Shown here piece after piece: positions 15,078 through 22,580 of a DNA stretch of 27,900 nt. Location: positions 1 to 27,900 of the forward strand of contig DASXPN010000013.1 of assembly GCA_036493595.1 (NCBI GenBank). The letters run 5' to 3'. This DNA comes from DATAES01 sp036493595 (GTDB lineage: Bacteria; Actinomycetota; Acidimicrobiia; Acidimicrobiales; JACDCH01). Each line of letters starts with the position of its first letter. Within the stretch, counting starts at the first letter, position 1. The position numbers and the translations under genes were made by a program. Below the pieces are notes generated by a model, which worked only from the letters and a program-made list of their open reading frames with translations, did no database searches and was not told the DNA's origin.

Positions 15078-16950
15078 CCCGCAGCTGGAAACGCTGCTCG
15101 AGTTCATCAAGGAAAACCGCGGCTTCGACTTCACGGGCTACAAGCGGTCGGGCCTCGAACGCCGGATCCGCAAGCGAATGGAGACGATCCGCAGCCCCGA
15201 CTACGCGTCGTACCAGACCCATCTCGCCGCGAACGAGCCCGAGTTCGGTGAGCTGTTCAACACGGTTCTCATCAACGTCACGAGCTTCTTCCGCGACGCG
15301 GATACTTGGAAGGCACTGGCCGACGACGTGATCCCGAAGATCCTCGCCGCCCGAGACCCTACGGAGCCCGTGCGCGTCTGGGTGCCCGGGTGCGCCACCG
15401 GCGAAGAGGCGTTCACCATCGCAATCCTTCTGTGCGAGGCGATGGGCGACATGGCCTTTCGCGAGCGGGTGAAGATCTATGCGACCGACGTCGACCTCGA
15501 CGCCCTGGCCGTCGGGCGGCATGCGGTCTTCGACCGGGCTGCGCTGCTCGAGAGCATGGGCGAGGAGCGCGCCGACATGTACTTCGAGATGGACGGCTCG
15601 TCCGCGGGGTTCCGTCCCGAGCTGCGCCGATCAGTGATCTTCGGCCGCCACGACCTGATTCAGGACCCACCCATCTCGAGGATCGACCTGCTGTCCTGCC
15701 GCAACACCATGATGTATTTCACGGCGCCCGCACAGATGGAGATCCTGCGTCGGTTCAAGTTCTCACTGCGCGAGAACGGATTCTTGCTGCTGGGTCGGGC
15801 AGAGACGCTCGCGCTGCGCAGCAACCATTTCGCACCGGTCGACCTGAAGCGTAGGCTCTTCGTGACCCGCCCTGACGGGATCGAACATCGACATCTCGTC
15901 ACAAACGAGCAGGCGACGGAGACCAGGGTGGACCGCAGCAGAGTTGAAGTGCGTGTCGCCGGATTCGAGGTCGGGCATTCGCCGCAGATCTTGGTCGACA
16001 CGCACGGACGGTTGAGTGGGGCGAACCAACACGCCCGCGTCTTGTTCGGGCTGTCCGCACAGGACGTCGGTCGACCCCTCCAGGATCTCGAGCTCTCGTA
16101 CCGTCCTCTCGAGCTCAGGTCGCGCATCGAGACCGTCGTATCCGAGCGGCGCCAGCTCGTCGTGCGAGGGGTCGAGCTCCCGAACGGCGGGGACATCCGC
16201 ACGTTCGACGTCATCGTCACGCCGCTCGCGGCCACCGGCGGTGACCTGACCGGTACGAGCATCTCGTTCTTGGAAGTCACGCCGCAGCGGCGTCTCGAGG
16301 CGGAGCTCGAACGAGCGAGAGCCGAGCTCGATACTGCGTACGAGGAGCTGCAGTCGACCGTCGAAGAGCTCGAGACCACCAACGAAGAGCTCCAGTCGAC
16401 CAACGAAGAGCTCGAGACCACCAACGAAGAGCTCCAGTCGACCAACGAAGAGCTCGAGACGATGAACGAAGAGCTCCAGTCGACCAACGAAGAGCTCGAG
16501 ACGATCAACGACGAGTTGCGTCAGAGGACCGACGAGCTCAACGAGGTCAACTCGTTCTTCGAGTCGATCCTGACGACGTTGCGGTCCGGCGTGATCGTCG
16601 TCGACCGCGATGTGCGGGTGCTGGTGTGGAACCAGCAGGCCACCGACTTGTGGGGTTTGCGCGACGACGAGGTCGAGGGCGAACACCTGATGAACCTCGA
16701 CATCGGCCTGCCCGTCGAACAGTTGAACCAGCCCATCCGTGCCTGTCTCAGCGAAGCGGGCTCGGAGTTCGAGCTCGAGGTGGATACCGTCAACCGGCGT
16801 GGGCGCCCGATCCGGTGCCACACGTTGGTCAGCCCGCTGCGCGGCCCCGACGGGACGGTCGTCGGTGTGATCCTTCTCATCGACACAGGCCACGTCGGGG
16901 AAATCGAACCGGCGGTGCACGAGTCAGAGGCCGACGGGCACGACGGCTGA
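15061..16950 (+). CDS. cheR: CheR-type methyltransferase with two PAS domains and a long coiled coil
   Basis: A 629-residue multidomain protein. Residues 1-275 form the CheR all-alpha N-terminal domain and the SAM-dependent methyltransferase domain. Its SAM loop is WVPGCATGEEAFTIA (about 107-121), ATDVDLDALAVGR follows, and IDLLSCRNTMMYF lies near 208-220. A PAS-like domain (about 298-410, QILVDTHGRLSGANQHARVL) comes next, then a coiled coil with 14-residue repeats (about 410-500), then a second PAS (about 500-610, SGVIVVDRDVRVLVWNQQAT). CheR uses SAM to methylate receptor glutamates. Here no receptor, CheA or CheW is present, and no histidine kinase domain follows PAS-2, unlike many CheB-CheR-PAS-kinase fusions. 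The start ATG 15061 lies inside the end of cheB. The overall role is inferred as sensory. Confidence 0.92.
   Translation: MDEPADPQLETLLEFIKENRGFDFTGYKRSGLERRIRKRMETIRSPDYASYQTHLAANEPEFGELFNTVLINVTSFFRDADTWKALADDVIPKILAARDPTEPVRVWVPGCATGEEAFTIAILLCEAMGDMAFRERVKIYATDVDLDALAVGRHAVFDRAALLESMGEERADMYFEMDGSSAGFRPELRRSVIFGRHDLIQDPPISRIDLLSCRNTMMYFTAPAQMEILRRFKFSLRENGFLLLGRAETLALRSNHFAPVDLKRRLFVTRPDGIEHRHLVTNEQATETRVDRSRVEVRVAGFEVGHSPQILVDTHGRLSGANQHARVLFGLSAQDVGRPLQDLELSYRPLELRSRIETVVSERRQLVVRGVELPNGGDIRTFDVIVTPLAATGGDLTGTSISFLEVTPQRRLEAELERARAELDTAYEELQSTVEELETTNEELQSTNEELETTNEELQSTNEELETMNEELQSTNEELETINDELRQRTDELNEVNSFFESILTTLRSGVIVVDRDVRVLVWNQQATDLWGLRDDEVEGEHLMNLDIGLPVEQLNQPIRACLSEAGSEFELEVDTVNRRGRPIRCHTLVSPLRGPDGTVVGVILLIDTGHVGEIEPAVHESEADGHDG
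16342..16509 (+). repeat. four 42-bp tandem repeats encoding the CheR coiled coil
   Basis: Four near-identical 42-bp units encode EELQSTNEELETTN and close variants (the first has VEE in place of NEE; the last two end ETMN and ETIN). Each unit is two heptads, giving an uninterrupted dimeric coiled coil between the two PAS domains. Coils of this ELQSTNEELET type are common in CheB-CheR-PAS proteins, so the peptide is a family trait; the high DNA identity suggests recent duplication or gene conversion. Confidence 0.92.
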
Positions 16951-16969
16951 GCTACAACGCGAGTGGTGA

Positions 16970-16988
16970 GAGCCGCTCGCGGCGGCTC
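16970..16988 (+). terminator. possible hairpin terminator after the CheR-PAS gene
   Basis: GAGCCGC and GCGGCTC form a 7-bp GC-rich stem with a TCGCG loop, 19 bases after the cheR stop. No T-run follows, which is common in high-GC actinobacteria. It could end the cheB-cheR transcript or be a leader hairpin of the next gene at 17027. Confidence 0.35.
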
Positions 16989-17026
16989 GCCCGCGGCGAT
17001 CGCACGAAATTCGCAATGCTGTCGGG

Positions 17027-17482
17027 GTGGAAGGCGAACTGTTCGACGAGGCGGCGGACGTGCTGCGCAGTCTCTTGTCCACCTCGTTCGGCGATCTGCG
17101 GATGCGACCGCGCAGGTACGGCCTCAAGGTTTGGTTCGGCACTGGCGAGGCCGCCAAGGAGCACTACGAAGCGCAGGTCGTAGGACCGCGTCAGGTACCT
17201 GCCGCGAAAGTGCTCGCGCTCGAGATCGGCTTCCACGCGGAGCATCCGAAGCCGGTCGACAACGAGCGCGCGTTGGACGCGTTGGTCGCAGAGGAGAAGC
17301 AGTGGCGGCGGACCCTCGGCTCGGAGCCGGTCGCCGGTCCCTTCCTCGGCCGCGCCACATGGCGCCGATTGTCCGAGACGTGGATCGATCCTGATCTGTC
17401 CGACGACGACCTCGCGGTCGAGGTGGGGACCCGCCTCTACGACTACATCACCGCGCTGGAACCACTGCGTGGCGCGTCATGA
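17027..17482 (+). CDS. conserved hypothetical protein coupled to the CPT-like kinase
   Basis: A 151-residue protein that I cannot place in a named family. It has no signal peptide or membrane segment. Residues 1-60 (ELFDEAADVLRSLLSTSFGD, LRMRPRRYGLKVWFG) and 61-95 (AAKVLALEIGFHAEHPKP) suggest an alpha/beta fold. The later part (EKQWRRTLGSEPVAGPFLG, then TWRRLSETWIDPDLSDDDLA) and the final helix (LYDYITALEPL) look like the domain sometimes seen in proteins that estimate fit or dose, but no catalytic motif stands out. GTG 17027 is the only sensible start after the hairpin at 16970. Its TGA overlaps the next ATG (ATGA), so translation is coupled to the phosphotransferase-like gene, which suggests a shared process. 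Confidence 0.65.
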   Translation: MEGELFDEAADVLRSLLSTSFGDLRMRPRRYGLKVWFGTGEAAKEHYEAQVVGPRQVPAAKVLALEIGFHAEHPKPVDNERALDALVAEEKQWRRTLGSEPVAGPFLGRATWRRLSETWIDPDLSDDDLAVEVGTRLYDYITALEPLRGAS

Positions 17483-18090
17483 CGTCGGCCGCGAGCCCGG
17501 GGCGAGTCGTGATCCTCAACGGGACTTCGAGCTCCGGCAAGACGAGCCTCGCGACCGGACTTGCCGAGCGACGCGCCGCGCACGGCGAGATGTGGATCGT
17601 CATCGGCATCGACGACTATCTCGCCAAGGTGCCCGCATCGTGGTTCGAAGGCGGGTCGGTCACCGGACCGTACGCGCATCGCGGTGTGCGCTTCGTCTCG
17701 CCGACTGCCGGCGAGACGACGCTCGAACTGGGCGTCGAGGGCCGGCGCCTCCTCGCCGCGTACCGTCGATCCGTCACCGCCGCGGTTCGCACCGGACTCG
17801 ACGTGCTCGTCGACGACGTGATCATCGACGAGCCGGCATGGCGCGACTGGTGCGACGCACTCGAGGATCTCGACGTCGTGTGGGTCGCGGTGCGCTGCTC
17901 GGACGAGGTCGTAGCTCGCCGCGAGGCCGGGCGCGGTGACCGTTACGTCGGGCTCGCGAGGAGCCAGGCGCGTGAGGTGCATCGGTTCCCTCCGTATGCG
18001 ATCGACATCGACACCACGGCGCTCACCGTGGACGAAGGTGTCGACGCGCTCGATCGCGCGCTGACCGAACGGTGGCAGGTGTCGACCTGA
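17479..18090 (+). CDS. chloramphenicol phosphotransferase-like (CPT) P-loop kinase
   Basis: A 203-residue P-loop NTPase of the CPT family. The founding member from Streptomyces venezuelae phosphorylates the primary hydroxyl of chloramphenicol; most homologues have unknown substrates. The Walker A motif is VILNGTSSSGKTSLA (GTSSSGKT at 15-22). WIVIGIDDYLAKVP at 39-52 holds the acidic residue that in CPT activates the substrate hydroxyl (Asp45 or Asp46). VLVDDVIIDEPAWRDW and AREVHRFPPYAIDIDT are typical later motifs. The ATG lies in an ATGA overlap with the upstream unknown gene. It is convergent with the ABM gene, 13 bp apart. A drug-resistance role should not be assumed. Confidence 0.85.
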   Translation: MTSAASPGRVVILNGTSSSGKTSLATGLAERRAAHGEMWIVIGIDDYLAKVPASWFEGGSVTGPYAHRGVRFVSPTAGETTLELGVEGRRLLAAYRRSVTAAVRTGLDVLVDDVIIDEPAWRDWCDALEDLDVVWVAVRCSDEVVARREAGRGDRYVGLARSQAREVHRFPPYAIDIDTTALTVDEGVDALDRALTERWQVST

Positions 18091-18103
18091 AGGCGAGCGC
18101 GGG

Positions 18104-18400
18104 TCAGGTGCGCACGACGTTCTCGTAGTGCTCCACCACCGGGAACGGCGAATAGAAGTGGTGAAGCAGCGCCTTCCACCGCTGGTACTCGTCCGAACCA
18201 CGGAAGCCTTCGGTGTGATCCTCGAGGCGCTCCCATTCCACGAGGAGCAGATAGCGCGATGGCGTTTCGAGGCATCGTTCGAGCTGCAACGATCGGAAGC
18301 CGGGCATCAACGCGATGATCGCCCTCGCGTCAGCAAATGCGGACTCGAACCGTTGCTGCTCGCCGGCGATCACATCGAGGACGGCGTGCTCCAAGATCAT
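18104..18400 (-). CDS. ABM-domain (antibiotic biosynthesis monooxygenase-like) protein
   Basis: A 98-residue dimeric ferredoxin-like (alpha+beta barrel) protein. The pattern ILEHAVLDVIAGEQQRFESA, MPGFRSLQLERCLETPSRYL, LLVEWERLEDHTEGFRGSDE and a final YENVV is typical of ABM proteins. These include cofactor-free monooxygenases, heme-degrading enzymes and quinol monooxygenases, and also many of unknown role. No heme-ligand or IsdG-type Asn/His/Trp set is obvious. ATG 18400 follows the leader containing GTGTGACAC. It is transcribed in the same direction as, and 75 bp after, the DUF4190-type gene. Confidence 0.82.
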   Translation of the reverse strand: MILEHAVLDVIAGEQQRFESAFADARAIIALMPGFRSLQLERCLETPSRYLLLVEWERLEDHTEGFRGSDEYQRWKALLHHFYSPFPVVEHYENVVRT

Positions 18401-18475
18401 CGATGCAGTGTCACACCATTCTCACCGGGCTCACGGGTGTCACGACCTCAAAGGTGCGGTGCGCAGCCCTGCCGA

Positions 18476-19246
18476 TCAGCTCACGGACACCGAACAGAAG
18501 ACCTCTCCGACATTGGGGTCATCGACGGTACCGCGTGCGTCGTAATCGTTGGTCAGGTGCGCGTCGATGGTGCCGACGAAATCATCTGCAAACCCGACGA
18601 CTTTCCCTGAGCCGTCCTTTGCGTCGACGTGCACGGTGACCAACACCTTGCGATCGCCCGTTTTGTTCGTCAGCTCGCCCGACGCGATGAGCTGTCCGGA
18701 CGAGTCGACGTGGCATGACTGCTGGTTGATGTCGATGTCGCCCTGGGTGATGCGAACCTGGTCGTTGACGGTCTTCACCGCGCGACCGATGGCGACGATC
18801 CAGATCGTGCCGATGACGAGCCCCACGATGCTCAGCACCACTCCCGCCGTGGCGAGCGCGCGGCCGGGAATTCCCGGTGTCTTCGCCCGGCTACGGGCCA
18901 CGAAGCCGAAGACGATGCCGAGAATGGCGAGGATGCCGCCGAAAAAGATCCCGAACGGGATCAGGCAGATGAGCAGACCGATGAGTCCGCACACGAAGCC
19001 TGCGGTGGCGAGCCCGTTGCTCGGTGGTTGCACCGGTGGCGGTCCGTACGGCCCGCCGTAACCCGGTGCCGGAGGTGCGTACCCCGGTGCCGGAGGTGCG
19101 TACCCCGGTGGCGGCGCCGACGTCGACGTCGCGGGCTGTGGCGGATACCAATTGCCATCGGAGGCCAACCACCACCCTTCCGCGGGCGGTACCTGCTGGT
19201 TTACCTGCTGATTCGGGCCGCCCCCAACACCTTCATCTTCGGCCAT
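18476..19246 (-). CDS. DUF4190-type membrane protein with N-terminal GWW..SDG.WYPP motif
   Basis: A 256-residue membrane protein. The N-terminus carries EGWWLASDGNWYPPQ, a short motif related to DUF2510 and frequent in Acidimicrobiia, then a Pro/Gly/Tyr-rich stretch with repeated PPAPGYA. Two hydrophobic segments follow (ATAGFVCGLIGLLICLIPFG onward, and ALATAGVVLSIVGLVIGTIW), the DUF4190 pattern of small cell-envelope proteins. The C-terminal 110 residues are probably extracellular and have an FxLyD-like beta domain (SGELTNKTGDRKVLVTVHVD). The ATG at 19246 is chosen; a GTG at 19261 adds five residues. It is divergent from the ABC exporter across about 110 bp. The function is unknown; it may sense or scaffold at the envelope. 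Confidence 0.8.
   Translation of the reverse strand: MAEDEGVGGGPNQQVNQQVPPAEGWWLASDGNWYPPQPATSTSAPPPGYAPPAPGYAPPAPGYGGPYGPPPVQPPSNGLATAGFVCGLIGLLICLIPFGIFFGGILAILGIVFGFVARSRAKTPGIPGRALATAGVVLSIVGLVIGTIWIVAIGRAVKTVNDQVRITQGDIDINQQSCHVDSSGQLIASGELTNKTGDRKVLVTVHVDAKDGSGKVVGFADDFVGTIDAHLTNDYDARGTVDDPNVGEVFCSVSVS
19062..19103 (-). repeat. two perfect 21-bp tandem repeats (PPAPGYA)
   Basis: Two identical 21-bp copies, followed by a diverged third copy to about 19118, encode PPAPGYA units of the proline-rich N-terminal tail of the DUF4190-type protein. Such units change copy number easily. Confidence 0.8.
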
Positions 19247-19354
19247 ACCTGCTTCTAGCACCGTTTCATCGAGTCAATGCACGATGGCGGGCCGCGACAC
19301 CACTGAGGGTCCGTGACGGGGCAGTGTTGTCGGCGACGCGTAGAAGGAGTCCAG

Positions 19355-20287
19355 ATGATCGAGGCGGATGGCCTCACGAAGCGGTACGGCCCGACGGTCG
19401 CGGTCGACGGGCTGACGTTCTCGGTCCTGCCCGGTCGCGTGACGGGGTTCTTGGGGCCGAACGGCGCAGGCAAGAGCACGACGATGCGGCTCATCCTGGG
19501 TCTCGACGCGCCGACTGCCGGTGGCGTCACGGTGAACGGCCGGTCGTATCGGGACATGCACTTCCCGCTGTGTGATGTCGGCGCCTTGCTGGACGCGCTG
19601 GCCGTGCACGGCGGACGCACGGCCTACGACCACCTGCTCTGCCTCGCACAAAGCAACGGCATCGGCCGTCAACGGGTCGACGCGGTGCTCGAACTCGTCG
19701 GTCTTACCGAGGTTGCCCGCCGGCGCATCGGACCTTTCTCGCTGGGGATGAAGCAGCGTCTCGGTATTGCCGCCGCCCTGTTGGGCGATCCGGCGGTGCT
19801 GTTGTTCGACGAACCGGTGACCGGACTCGATCCGGAAGGGATCGTGTGGATCCGCAACTTCTTCCGCTCGCTGGCGGCCGAGGGACGAACCGTCTTCGTG
19901 TCCAGCCACTTGATGAGCGAGATGGCGCTGACCGCGCAGCACCTGCTGGTGATCGGCAAAGGTCGTTTGCTCGCGGACGCGTCGATCGAGGAGATCCTGT
20001 CGCATGGCGCGACGACCGTGAAGGTGCGTTCACCCCGGGCGGACGAACTCGGCCGATTGTTGACCGACCGCGGCGCCGCAGTGCGCACGGTCGACAACCA
20101 CCTCGAGGTGACAGGCATGGCGGCGGCGCCAATCGGCGATCTTGCTGCCGAGTGCGGCATCCCATTGCATGAGCTCACCCCGCTGCAGGCATCACTCGAG
20201 GAAGCCTTCTTCGAGCTCACTGAGTCGGCCGTCGACTATCACGCGGGCAGCAACCCGCAAGTCACGAACGGGAGTGCACAATCGTGA
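19355..20287 (+). CDS. ABC transporter ATP-binding protein (DRA/CcmA-type exporter)
   Basis: A 310-residue ATPase of the kind paired with ABC-2 permeases. Walker A is GPNGAGKST (34-42), the signature SLGMKQR is at 129-135, Walker B is VLLFDEP (148-154) with PVTGLDP after it, and the switch His lies in FVSSHLMSE. The C-terminal 90 residues (VKVRSPRADELGRLL to LEEAFFELTE) match the small regulatory tail of BcrA/NatA-type ATPases. ATG 19355 follows GAAGGAG at good spacing. It overlaps the permease by 4 bases (GTGA). Substrates for such pairs range from peptides and drugs to sodium and cannot be told here. Confidence 0.93.
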   Translation: MIEADGLTKRYGPTVAVDGLTFSVLPGRVTGFLGPNGAGKSTTMRLILGLDAPTAGGVTVNGRSYRDMHFPLCDVGALLDALAVHGGRTAYDHLLCLAQSNGIGRQRVDAVLELVGLTEVARRRIGPFSLGMKQRLGIAAALLGDPAVLLFDEPVTGLDPEGIVWIRNFFRSLAAEGRTVFVSSHLMSEMALTAQHLLVIGKGRLLADASIEEILSHGATTVKVRSPRADELGRLLTDRGAAVRTVDNHLEVTGMAAAPIGDLAAECGIPLHELTPLQASLEEAFFELTESAVDYHAGSNPQVTNGSAQS

Positions 20288-21126
20288 GCAGCACCGCGAC
20301 TGATGTCGACGTTTCCTCGGCTCACGCCGATACGACGACTCGTCGGAACCGCGGGATGTTTCCCGCGGTGCTCCGATCGGAGTGGACGAAGCTTCGCTCG
20401 GTGCGTTCGACGATGTGGGCGTTGCTCGCCACGATCGGTATCACCATCGGGTTCGGCACCCTCTTCTGTCTCGCATACACCGCGCGGTACGACCGCCTCG
20501 CGCTGAGGGACCGCCTGACTGTTGACCCGACATTGTTGAGCTTGCGAGGACTGTTCCTCTCCACGCTCGCGATCGGCGTCTTGGGCGTGCTCGTCATCAC
20601 TTCGGAATACGCCACCGGAATGATCCGATCGAGTCTCGCCGCCGTGCCCCAACGGCGCGCGTTGCTCGCGGCCAAAGCGATCGTGTTCGGTGGTGTCGCG
20701 CTCGTCATCAGCATCGGGTCCGCCTTTGCGGCCTTCGGCGCCGGCCAAGCGATCCTGTCGCGCAAACACCTGGGGACGTCACTGACGGATCCCACGGTCC
20801 TACGAGCCGTCCTCGGCGCAGGCATCTACCTCACGATCGTCGGATTGCTCGGATTGGCCATCGGAACGATCCTGCGGAGAACCGCGGGCGCCATCGCCAC
20901 CCTCGTCGGCCTCGTCTTCATTGCCGACGTTCTCGTCGACGCGCTACCGAGCCCTTGGAACACCGACATCGGCAAGTTCCTACCCGGCAACGCGGGGCTC
21001 GCCGTGTTCTCCGTGCGCGCCAACGCTGATCGCCTCACCCCCGGCTCCGCGTTCATTGTTCTGCTGCTGTGGCTCGTCGCCGCGTTGATTGTGGCAACCA
21101 TCGCAATCACGCGACGCGACGCCTGA
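20284..21126 (+). CDS. ABC-2 type permease
   Basis: A 280-residue membrane subunit for the preceding ATPase. After a polar N-terminus, VLRSEWTKLRSVRSTMWALL is the usual coupling-helix segment of ABC-2 permeases. About six hydrophobic helices follow (for example LFLSTLAIGVLGVLVITSEY, then VFGGVALVISIGSAFAAFGA, YLTIVGLLGLAIGTIL, and a last one ending VATIAITRRDA). SEYATGMIRSSLAAVPQR between two helices is a family trait. It starts with GTG 20284, overlapping the ATPase stop. The pair should export or flip one substrate, unknown. Confidence 0.9.
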   Translation: MSSTATDVDVSSAHADTTTRRNRGMFPAVLRSEWTKLRSVRSTMWALLATIGITIGFGTLFCLAYTARYDRLALRDRLTVDPTLLSLRGLFLSTLAIGVLGVLVITSEYATGMIRSSLAAVPQRRALLAAKAIVFGGVALVISIGSAFAAFGAGQAILSRKHLGTSLTDPTVLRAVLGAGIYLTIVGLLGLAIGTILRRTAGAIATLVGLVFIADVLVDALPSPWNTDIGKFLPGNAGLAVFSVRANADRLTPGSAFIVLLLWLVAALIVATIAITRRDA

Positions 21127-21200
21127 ACGGTCATTGCGCGCTCGCTCCGTCAACGCACCATTTGCGAGGCCGCGTTCGTCACAAACGGTTCACTGACTGG

Positions 21201-21206
21201 CATAAT
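21201..21206 (+). promoter_or_regulatory. candidate -10 element of the lsr2 promoter
   Basis: CATAAT lies 28 bases before the lsr2 ATG. A convincing -35 is not obvious (GTCACA at 21178-21183 is 17 bases upstream). The local DNA is less GC-rich than its surroundings. The call rests on resemblance to TATAAT only. Confidence 0.35.
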
Positions 21207-21233
21207 TCTCGAAGCTGGCTCATACTCCTATGG

Positions 21234-21599
21234 ATGGCAACCACAACACGCGTCGTACTCACATGCGATCTTCATGGCGACGGCACCGATGCGGTGGAGA
21301 CAGTCACGATTTCAAATGGTGCCGCTCGCTACGAACTCGACCTTTGTCAAGCCCACCTCGACGAGCTCACTGGGCCCGCGAGGCGGATCCGGCATCGCGC
21401 CAAGCGCAAGAGCGTGACCGCGGCGCGGCGCAAGCCCGCAAAGCGCGCTCCGCGGAAGCGACCTGCTCGAGCTGCTCGCAGTCGTAAGCAGCTCGATACC
21501 AAGGTGATCCGCGAGTGGGCGAGAGCAAACGGTCACTCGATCGGTGATCGGGGTCGAATCCCGTCCGCGATCGTGGAAGCGTTCACCGCGAGCAAATAG
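21234..21599 (+). CDS. lsr2: Lsr2-like nucleoid-associated protein
   Basis: Lsr2 bridges DNA and silences AT-rich or foreign genes in actinobacteria. The 121-residue product has the N-terminal dimerisation sheet (VVLTCDLHGDGTDAVETVTI, then YELDLCQAHLDEL) and a C-terminal DNA-binding domain REWARANGHSIGDRGRIPSA, with the minor-groove RGR at 106-108. The linker (about 50-86) is longer and far more basic than in mycobacterial Lsr2, with KPAKRAPRKRPARA resembling histone H1 or HupB tails. ATG 21234 gives the usual length, although the site before it is weak, so the message may be nearly leaderless. It is convergent with the Clp N-domain-like gene. Confidence 0.92.
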   Translation: MATTTRVVLTCDLHGDGTDAVETVTISNGAARYELDLCQAHLDELTGPARRIRHRAKRKSVTAARRKPAKRAPRKRPARAARSRKQLDTKVIREWARANGHSIGDRGRIPSAIVEAFTASK

Positions 21600-21694
21600 G
21601 GCGATGTGCCGCTGGCCCGGCGGATATTCGATCCACAAGGCCTGAACCTGGCGCTATCGGCTTTCGAGCGCAGTGCGGTCGGCTGAGTAATTCG

Positions 21695-22105
21695 TCAACT
21701 CGTCACCGATTGGACACTCGACAGCCCGAACAACTCCGACACCTCATCGAGCGCTGTCGCTAGGCGTTCGATGAGGGTGTCGTAATCCGACACAGCACGA
21801 CGCGCCGACTCCGTCCTCAGTGCGGCGATCGCCAGGTGGCCTGGACCGACGCTGCGATGCCGCCGGCGCGCCGCTTCCGCGTTCGAATCGCGAATCGCGT
21901 CGCGCGCGTCGATGGAGAACACAACACTGGTCAGTGTCGCCGCCGGAGTATCGCCGCTACGTGCCGTCGCGCCCGCGCCCCGCAGAAACGTCCCCCAAAG
22001 ATCATCCCCGAGTAGCACCGCATCGAAGAGGTCGATCGGCTCGACGACGTCGTCGCGACAGATCCGCTGCGCGCCGAGGATCGCTTGCCGGTAATGCTCT
22101 GTCAT
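21695..22105 (-). CDS. stand-alone Clp N-domain-like protein
   Basis: A 136-residue helical protein with two repeats that resemble the ClpA/ClpC N-terminal domain: YRQAILGAQRICRDDVVEPI with DLFDAVLLGDDL, and FSIDARDAIRDSNAEAARRR with HRSVGPGHLAIAALRTE. The second repeat keeps the family's pattern of a Gly-His-Leu start of the third helix (GPGHL against GTEHL). There is no AAA+ ATPase domain. Short proteins of this type (such as ClpS-independent MecA-like or ClpC-competing forms) could bind adaptors or substrates of ClpC. ATG 22105 has no strong ribosome site; the frame is open further upstream. It is 34 bp after the Cys-containing gene on the same strand and probably co-transcribed. The fold call is moderately sure. 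Confidence 0.65.
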   Translation of the reverse strand: MTEHYRQAILGAQRICRDDVVEPIDLFDAVLLGDDLWGTFLRGAGATARSGDTPAATLTSVVFSIDARDAIRDSNAEAARRRHRSVGPGHLAIAALRTESARRAVSDYDTLIERLATALDEVSELFGLSSVQSVTS

Positions 22106-22139
22106 TCGAGGTGGCAGCACGAAGCCAGTCTCGCGAGGG

Positions 22140-22520
22140 TCAGCGGTCGCTGAGACGGAAGTCGTCGCCGTCGTCTCGCCCCCGACGGCTGCGTCGGCGC
22201 CGCCACCAAGGTTGCTTCGCCCGTTCCCCGTCCACCTCGGCGATGACGTCCGGCTCCGCTTCCTCGACGATGTGCTCGGCGTCGGCCAGCACGGCCGCGA
22301 TGTCGTCACGCGACTCGTCGGGCTCTTCCTCGACGGGCGGCGTGCTCCCGAGCGATCCCTTCTCGAAGTCCGATGCGACCATCAACAGCCGCTCGTACTT
22401 GGGGCAGTTTTCGGGACACTTCCACGGCGCTTCGGGGGCGAGGTCGAGGGTGCAGAAGCGGGCGACCTCGCCGTCGTCGTCGTAGGCGCGGCTCTCGTAA
22501 TGGACGCAGTCCTCGCGCAT
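22140..22520 (-). CDS. conserved Cys-containing MREDC..HYES protein
   Basis: A 126-residue protein. The N-terminal 50 residues hold four Cys (MREDCVHYESRAYDD, VARFCTLDLAPEAPWKCPEN, then CPKYE), a spacing that may bind zinc or an Fe-S cluster. The sequence type is familiar from actinobacterial hypothetical proteins, but I know of no function. The rest is acidic (PPVEEEPDESRDDIAAVLAD) and ends in a basic Trp/Arg patch (PWWRRRRSRRGRDDG). ATG 22520 is chosen because the conserved part starts there. The frame upstream is open through GC-rich repeats to 22793 and is not a credible extension. It lies just upstream of the Clp N-domain-like gene. Confidence 0.75.
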   Translation of the reverse strand: MREDCVHYESRAYDDDGEVARFCTLDLAPEAPWKCPENCPKYERLLMVASDFEKGSLGSTPPVEEEPDESRDDIAAVLADAEHIVEEAEPDVIAEVDGERAKQPWWRRRRSRRGRDDGDDFRLSDR

Positions 22521-22580
22521 CGGCACCGAGCCAGTCTCGCGCCGAGGTGCCCCGGACGTCCGCCGCCGGCGCTCCGGTGT

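Noticed and set aside
17479..18090. Chloramphenicol resistance gene
   Set aside because: Only the CPT family is supported; most members act on unknown substrates and context gives no antibiotic cluster.
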